A stretch of 63,296 nucleotides of DNA from an uncultured Oscillibacter sp. Its GTDB lineage: Bacteria > Bacillota > Clostridia > Oscillospirales > Oscillospiraceae. Under the pieces are notes generated by a model. It was not told the origin of the DNA, did not search any database, and saw nothing but the letters and a program-made list of their open reading frames with translations. Shown here in pieces: positions 59,185 through 63,296 of this stretch. Made by a program: the position numbers and the translations under genes. The DNA is taken from contig CAAGJQ010000051.1 of the NCBI GenBank assembly GCA_900770295.1, positions 1-63,296 on the forward strand, read 5' to 3'. The number at the start of each line of letters is the position of its first letter. Position 1 is the first letter of the stretch.

Positions 59185-59763
59185 TCAGTCCTCGTCCCGG
59201 AAGACGATATTGCCCGGCTCGGCGGACTCGATGATGGCCAGGGACTTCAGGTTCACACCTGCGGCCCGCAGACGGTCGCCGCCGCCCTGGAAGCCCTTCT
59301 CCACGGCGCAGCCGATGCCGACCAGCGTGGCGCCGGCGGCATCCACGATGTCGCACAGGCCCCGCATGGCCTCGCCGTTGGCCATAAAGTCGTCGATGAT
59401 CAGGACCTTGTCATCGGAGGAGATCCACTCCTTGGAGACCAGCAGCGTGACCTTCTTCTTATAGGTATAGGAGAAGATGTCGCTCTGGTACAGGCCGCCC
59501 TCGATGTTGTCGCTCTTGGCCTTCTTGGCGAAGATCATGGGCTTGTGGAAGTGCTGAGCCACGATGGCGGACAGGGCGATGCCGGAGGCCTCGGCGGTCA
59601 GGATCAGAGAGACCTCATCCATGTTGAAATGCTTACCGAACTCCTCGGCAATGTGCTCCATCAGTTCGGTGTCAATGCGGTGATTCAGAAAACCGTCGAC
59701 CTTGATGATGTTGCCGGGCAGGACCTTGCCCTCTTTTACGATGCGGTCTTTCAGTTCCTGCAT
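59185..59763 (-). CDS. xpt: Xanthine phosphoribosyltransferase
   Basis: A 192-aa type I phosphoribosyltransferase. The PRPP-binding site is VLIIDDFMANGEAMRGLCDI, and the family's signature LTAEASGIALSAIVAQHF lies near residue 65. It makes XMP from xanthine and PRPP, the direct substrate of the GuaA enzyme encoded nearby. A promoter lies about 80 bases upstream. I saw no purine riboswitch in the leader, unlike B. subtilis xpt. Confidence 0.93.
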   Translation of the reverse strand: MQELKDRIVKEGKVLPGNIIKVDGFLNHRIDTELMEHIAEEFGKHFNMDEVSLILTAEASGIALSAIVAQHFHKPMIFAKKAKSDNIEGGLYQSDIFSYTYKKKVTLLVSKEWISSDDKVLIIDDFMANGEAMRGLCDIVDAAGATLVGIGCAVEKGFQGGGDRLRAAGVNLKSLAIIESAEPGNIVFRDED

Positions 59764-59835
59764 ACGAAATTCCCCCTAAATGTTTATAGTAGTTCTAAAA
59801 GTTCCCGTTTCTCGAAAAACGTCGATTGCCTTTCT

Positions 59836-59864
59836 ATTATCTCGAATTGTACACATTTTTGCAA
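59836..59864 (-). promoter_or_regulatory. Promoter of xpt
   Basis: On the minus strand TTGCAA (59864-59859), 17-base spacer, GATAAT (59841-59836). Confidence 0.6.
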
Positions 59865-59948
59865 CTGCTTTTCCGCACAAAAACGGGAATTTCATTCCAC
59901 AAATGGTCGTACATATTATTGTCTAAAATGGACAAAACCATGAAAAAA

Positions 59949-59976
59949 CCGCGCCGTGAAGGAACACGGCGCGGCA
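59949..59976. terminator. Terminator after the Mrp-type ATPase gene
   Basis: CCGCGCCGTG pairs with CACGGCGCGG around AAGGAA, eleven bases beyond the gene's stop. Confidence 0.8.
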
Positions 59977-59984
59977 ACAGCGTA

Positions 59985-60806
59985 TTACTTGTTCTCCAGC
60001 TTGTCGGCGGCGCCGTCCAGCCAGCTGCCCTGGAAGGACTCGATCTCGCCGGCATCGGTCAGTGCGGCCAGAGCCGGGTCAATGGGCATCTCCGCCAGAA
60101 CGGGCAGGTTGTGGCGCTTGGCCGCCTCGGCAGTCTTGCCCTCGCCGAAGAGGTGGATCTTCCTGCCACAGTCCGGGCAGGCCATATAGCTCATGTTCTC
60201 CACCAGACCCACGATGGGCACTTCCATCATCTCGGCCATCTTGACAGCCTTCTCCACCACCATGGAGACCAGCTCCTGGGGAGAGGCTACGATGAGGATG
60301 CCGTCCAGGGGAATGGACTGGAACACGGACAGGGACACGTCGCCGGTTCCGGGAGGCATATCCACAAACAGATAGTCGCAGTTCCACAGTACATCGGTCC
60401 AGAACTGCTGGACCACGCCGGAGATGACGGGACCGCGCCAGATGACGGGGTCTGTCTCATCAGGCAGCAGCAAATTGGTGGACATGATCTGGATACCGGT
60501 GCGGGACTCCATGGGATACAGGCCCTGCTCGCTGCCCATGGCCTGACCGTGAACGCCGAAGGCCTTGGGAATGGAGGGGCCGGTGACATCGGCGTCCAGA
60601 ATGCCGACCTGGTAGCCCCGGCGGCGCATGGTGACGGCCAACTGGCTGGTGACCATGGACTTGCCCACGCCGCCCTTGCCGGACACGATGCCGTAGACCT
60701 TGCCGACTCTGGCGGCAGGATTGTGTTCCTTCAGCAGGGACTGGGGCTCCTGCCGCTCGCCGCAGCTCTCACCACAGGTGGAGCAATTGTGCGTGCATTC
60801 GCTCAT
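59985..60806 (-). CDS. Mrp/NBP35-type P-loop ATPase (Fe-S cluster carrier)
   Basis: A 273-aa protein. An N-terminal cysteine cluster (CTHNCSTCGESCG) may bind an Fe-S cluster. The deviant Walker A is GIVSGKGGVGKSMVTSQLAV, followed by GILDADVTGPSIPKAFGV and LFVDMPPGTGDVSLSVFQ. A CPDCGRK pair near residue 213 gives the conserved CxxC of the family. It carries and delivers Fe-S clusters to apoproteins. The ATG at 60806 has AAAAAGGAG upstream. Monocistronic. Confidence 0.92.
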   Translation of the reverse strand: MSECTHNCSTCGESCGERQEPQSLLKEHNPAARVGKVYGIVSGKGGVGKSMVTSQLAVTMRRRGYQVGILDADVTGPSIPKAFGVHGQAMGSEQGLYPMESRTGIQIMSTNLLLPDETDPVIWRGPVISGVVQQFWTDVLWNCDYLFVDMPPGTGDVSLSVFQSIPLDGILIVASPQELVSMVVEKAVKMAEMMEVPIVGLVENMSYMACPDCGRKIHLFGEGKTAEAAKRHNLPVLAEMPIDPALAALTDAGEIESFQGSWLDGAADKLENK

Positions 60807-60879
60807 AAACTGATCTCCTTTTTGCTTTTATATCTATAAATATAGTATTGACAGAAGTGCAAAGAGTATCTTATACCCG

Positions 60880-63087
60880 TCAGACCGCATCCGTCAACCG
60901 CTGAACGGAAACTTCCTCGTCTCCGGAGAAAAACGCGGCTTCCCGGCTGTGGCAGGTGAAGAGAAGGATCTGCCGGTTTTGAGCCTCACGCTTCAGCCAG
61001 CGGAGGGCTGTAGCGCAGCGGTCGTCATCGAAGTTTGACAAGGCGTCATCCAGAACGACAGGCACCCGATTCTCCTTGGGCAGAACCAGGTCGCAGATGG
61101 CCAGCCGGGCGGCCAGATACAGCTGGTCGGCGGCGCCCGCGGACAGCAGGGCCGCATCCCGGTAGACCGTATCGCCTGCGGGCTCGGCGGACAGGCGGAG
61201 AGCACGGTCCAGAACGACGTTTTGATACTGGCGTCCGGTCAGTTCACTGAAGATCTCGGCGGTCCGGCGTCCCAGAGCGGGGGAGAAGCGGCTTTGCAGC
61301 GTGGAATTGGCGGCGTCCAGCGTGTCCATGGCCAGACGGATGGCGTCGTATTCCTGGCCCAGATCGCGGATTTGCCCGGACAGATGTTCCGCGGAGGAAC
61401 GCAGAACTGCGGGGTCACCCAGAGCGTGGAGCTGTCCGGTGAGCCGGTCCGCGGAGGAGCGGGCGGCGGACAGAGCCTCCCTGACGCTTTCCAGTTCGGC
61501 GGTGACGGCACTGCGAGGCCTTGACGGCGGTGCCAAAACGAGATCATCGTCCGGCAGGGAGGAGGACTTCTGCTTTTGCAGCTCAAAGCGCATCCGAGCT
61601 TCCGACGCGGCTCGTTCCGCCTCGGACAGCTCCCGGCGGCGGACGGCACAGCCGCGCAGCAGCTGATCGGCGGCGGAGAGATCAAAAGCGGATGGGGCAA
61701 AACGGCGGACCTCCAGCAAAATGGCCTGCTCATTGGAGGACAAAGAGGTGTACAGAGCATCGGCGGTGGCGGAGCGCTGCGCGGCCTCCGCCTGGGCAGC
61801 GTCCCGGATATCTCTTAATTGAATATAGGTATCCAGAAGACGCTCCAAATCCTCCGGAGTGTCGGCACCAAAAGCAGCCAGATAAGCGGCGCGTTTTTGA
61901 CGGTCTGCCGCGGTGCGCCGCAGCATGATGGCCATACCGATGGCTGCACAGCAAACGCCGGAGATGGCGGCAGTCCAAAGGGGATACCGGTCTCTCAGAA
62001 ACAGGGCGGCAAAAGCCGCGCCTGCAATGGCGAGCAGAACCGGTATCCACCAGGCGGCGGGACGAATACGGGGAATCCCCGGACCGGCGGCTTTTCGGGC
62101 GTCCTCAACTGTTCGGCCCGCAAAGGGACTTTCGCTGACGGCGGCCTCTGCCCGCACAAGCTCCCTGGCCGCCTCGTCCCGCTCAGCCCGGGCCTTGTCC
62201 ACGGCTTTTCGGGTGGTATTCAGATTCACAATAGCGCCCCGGAGACGGCCGATCGTCTCGTTTTCCGGAATACGCTCCGCCTCAATGCGCTGGCGCAGCA
62301 GCTCGGCCTGCTGTTCCGCCTGTAAAGCGGCGGCCTCAGCGGCCTTGACAGCTTGCCGCTGCTGGGCGGCTTCCCACCTGTCGAGATCATCCAGTTCAGC
62401 GGCAAGAGACGATTCCCGTTCAGCAAGCTGCGCGGCCTGGGCGTGGACAATTGCCAGTTGCCGCTCCAACCGCTCCAGATCAGAGAGCTGCTGCTGAACA
62501 TCCTGCAGCTCCGCCTCCATTGCGGGAAGCTCACCGGTCTTGTTGTGACGCCGGCGGTTCAGCTGCTTTTTCAAAAGCCCGGCAGCTTCCGTATAGGATG
62601 TATCCTCCTCACCGGAGGTAATCAGAGCGGCGATACGACGCTCCAGTCCGGCATCCTGGGAGATGGGAAGACCCGCTTGGCGGATGAACGCACTGCGTTC
62701 AAACACCTCCTTGCTGACACCCAGAAGCGTTTCTCCGCAAGTGAGGCCTGTAAGCCCGGGAAATAGTTCGCCGGTCCCTGCCTGAAGCGCCTGAAATTCC
62801 CCCATTGGCGCGGACGGACGCTTGGTGGCACGGATCAAGGTCAGTTCACGATCCTGAAAGCGGCAATCCATTTGTCCCGACATTGGGATGCCGCTCCAGG
62901 GAGCGTAGCGGTTTTTATCGGCAATAAAACCGGCTCTGTCCCGCTCCCGGCTGTTAATGCCGTAGAGCATCGCCAGCAAAAAGGCACACCAGCTGGATTT
63001 GCCGGTTTCGTTTGGCGCCTGAATGATATTCAGGCCATCCTTAAAGTTCAGTGTGCTCCCCTGCAATTTACCGAAGGCAGCAGTCAT
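60880..63087 (-). CDS. SbcC/YhaN-like AAA ATPase with coiled coils
   Basis: A 735-aa SMC-like ATPase. The N-terminal half-site has FKDGLNIIQAPNETGKSSWC (Walker A). Long coiled coils follow (about residues 170-320 and 430-590), separated by two hydrophobic helices (about 345-395). The C-terminus carries LSAGAADQLYLAARLAICD (signature) and VPVVLDDALSNFDDDR (Walker B). The membrane helices resemble the YhaN family; a nuclease partner (YhaM/SbcD) would normally be adjacent but lies outside the window or is missing. The annotated ATG lies 20 bases from AGGAGG; a CTG at 63102 is better spaced. Confidence 0.85.
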   Translation of the reverse strand: MTAAFGKLQGSTLNFKDGLNIIQAPNETGKSSWCAFLLAMLYGINSRERDRAGFIADKNRYAPWSGIPMSGQMDCRFQDRELTLIRATKRPSAPMGEFQALQAGTGELFPGLTGLTCGETLLGVSKEVFERSAFIRQAGLPISQDAGLERRIAALITSGEEDTSYTEAAGLLKKQLNRRRHNKTGELPAMEAELQDVQQQLSDLERLERQLAIVHAQAAQLAERESSLAAELDDLDRWEAAQQRQAVKAAEAAALQAEQQAELLRQRIEAERIPENETIGRLRGAIVNLNTTRKAVDKARAERDEAARELVRAEAAVSESPFAGRTVEDARKAAGPGIPRIRPAAWWIPVLLAIAGAAFAALFLRDRYPLWTAAISGVCCAAIGMAIMLRRTAADRQKRAAYLAAFGADTPEDLERLLDTYIQLRDIRDAAQAEAAQRSATADALYTSLSSNEQAILLEVRRFAPSAFDLSAADQLLRGCAVRRRELSEAERAASEARMRFELQKQKSSSLPDDDLVLAPPSRPRSAVTAELESVREALSAARSSADRLTGQLHALGDPAVLRSSAEHLSGQIRDLGQEYDAIRLAMDTLDAANSTLQSRFSPALGRRTAEIFSELTGRQYQNVVLDRALRLSAEPAGDTVYRDAALLSAGAADQLYLAARLAICDLVLPKENRVPVVLDDALSNFDDDRCATALRWLKREAQNRQILLFTCHSREAAFFSGDEEVSVQRLTDAV

Positions 63088-63259
63088 GCGATGAATGAGC
63101 AGAAGAATCCCTCCTGTGTATACAGCTATAATAATAGGATATTATAACACAGATGACACCTGTTTGACAGGGCATTTTCCAAAATGCACAGAGGTAATAC
63201 TGGAATAAGGAGGGTGAATAGTAGATATTCAAAAAAAGAAAAAAGATTGTAAAAAAGCG

Positions 63260-63288
63260 TTGACAAAACGGGGGAGGTCTGGTATTCT
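63260..63288 (+). promoter_or_regulatory. Strong promoter at the right edge, probably of a stable-RNA operon
   Basis: TTGACA (63260-63265), 17-base spacer, TATTCT (63283-63288), with an A-rich UP-like block just upstream (63228-63256). No start codon follows before the window ends. The consensus -35, A-tract and CTAACAAAGC start region are typical of rRNA operon promoters, but this is a guess. Confidence 0.6.
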
Positions 63289-63296
63289 AACAAAGC

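Noticed and set aside
59764..59930. Possible purine riboswitch before xpt
   Set aside because: Looked for the conserved TATA...CCTA core and pairing loops; not found. Only a promoter is supported.

Overview
The window looks like chromosomal DNA of a Gram-positive, endospore-forming anaerobe of the Oscillospiraceae (Oscillibacter / Dysosmobacter / Flavonifractor-like). The reasons are a GC-rich backbone, a spoIIID gene, SLH-domain S-layer proteins, an LCP-family enzyme, many intrinsic terminators with T-tracts, strong AGGAGG ribosome sites, and core genes with TTG or GTG starts. The genus is an inference; no rRNA gene is present.

Layout. 0-0.5 kb: decayed integrase tail beside tRNA-Ser(GGA). 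0.6-6.3 kb: housekeeping genes, including a phosphatase-acetyltransferase fusion, a cation antiporter behind a probable yybP-ykoY (Mn2+) riboswitch, a lipid kinase/NUDIX pair and an AI-2E-type permease. 6.3-12.4 kb: a complete five-gene dipeptide ABC importer operon with a DUF3810 zincin at its end. 12.5-23.4 kb: SLH-transglutaminase, LCP enzyme, spoIIID, M20 peptidase, aminotransferase, nitroreductase, MarR regulator, ECF sigma/anti-sigma pair, cupin and a small XRE regulator. 23.5-32.3 kb: one operon carrying the whole histidine pathway (hisZ-hisG fusion, D, C, B, H, A, F, IE and a PHP phosphatase), with a Nim-like flavoprotein gene inserted. 32.4-39.7 kb: HAD phosphatase, a very large SLH surface protein with a structured leader, a small phage-tail-like gene, and an M28 lipoprotein peptidase preceded by a 380-nt leader that ends in a strong terminator. 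39.8-43.3 kb: KtrA/KtrB potassium uptake, a decayed kdpD tail and an orphan KdpE.

43.43-56.88 kb is an integrated element of about 13.4 kb in the 3' end of guaA, bounded by a 13-bp direct repeat made of guaA's last codons. Its right half carries a tyrosine integrase, a small Xis-like protein, a MobC-like protein, a RepA-like ATPase, TnpV and an XRE regulator. Its AT-rich left half is one tight six-gene operon: small HTH regulator, type IIG restriction-modification enzyme, Eco57I/TaqI-like adenine methyltransferase, SIR2, HerA, and an unrecognised 236-aa protein with a nuclease-like D...ExT pattern. A perfect 16-bp palindrome lies in the spacer of its promoter. I consider this combined SIR2-HerA plus modification cassette the best candidate for an undescribed system.

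56.9-63.3 kb returns to the backbone: guaA, a lipoprotein, xpt, an Mrp-type Fe-S carrier ATPase and an SbcC-like ATPase, ending with a strong promoter that may drive a stable-RNA operon beyond the window.
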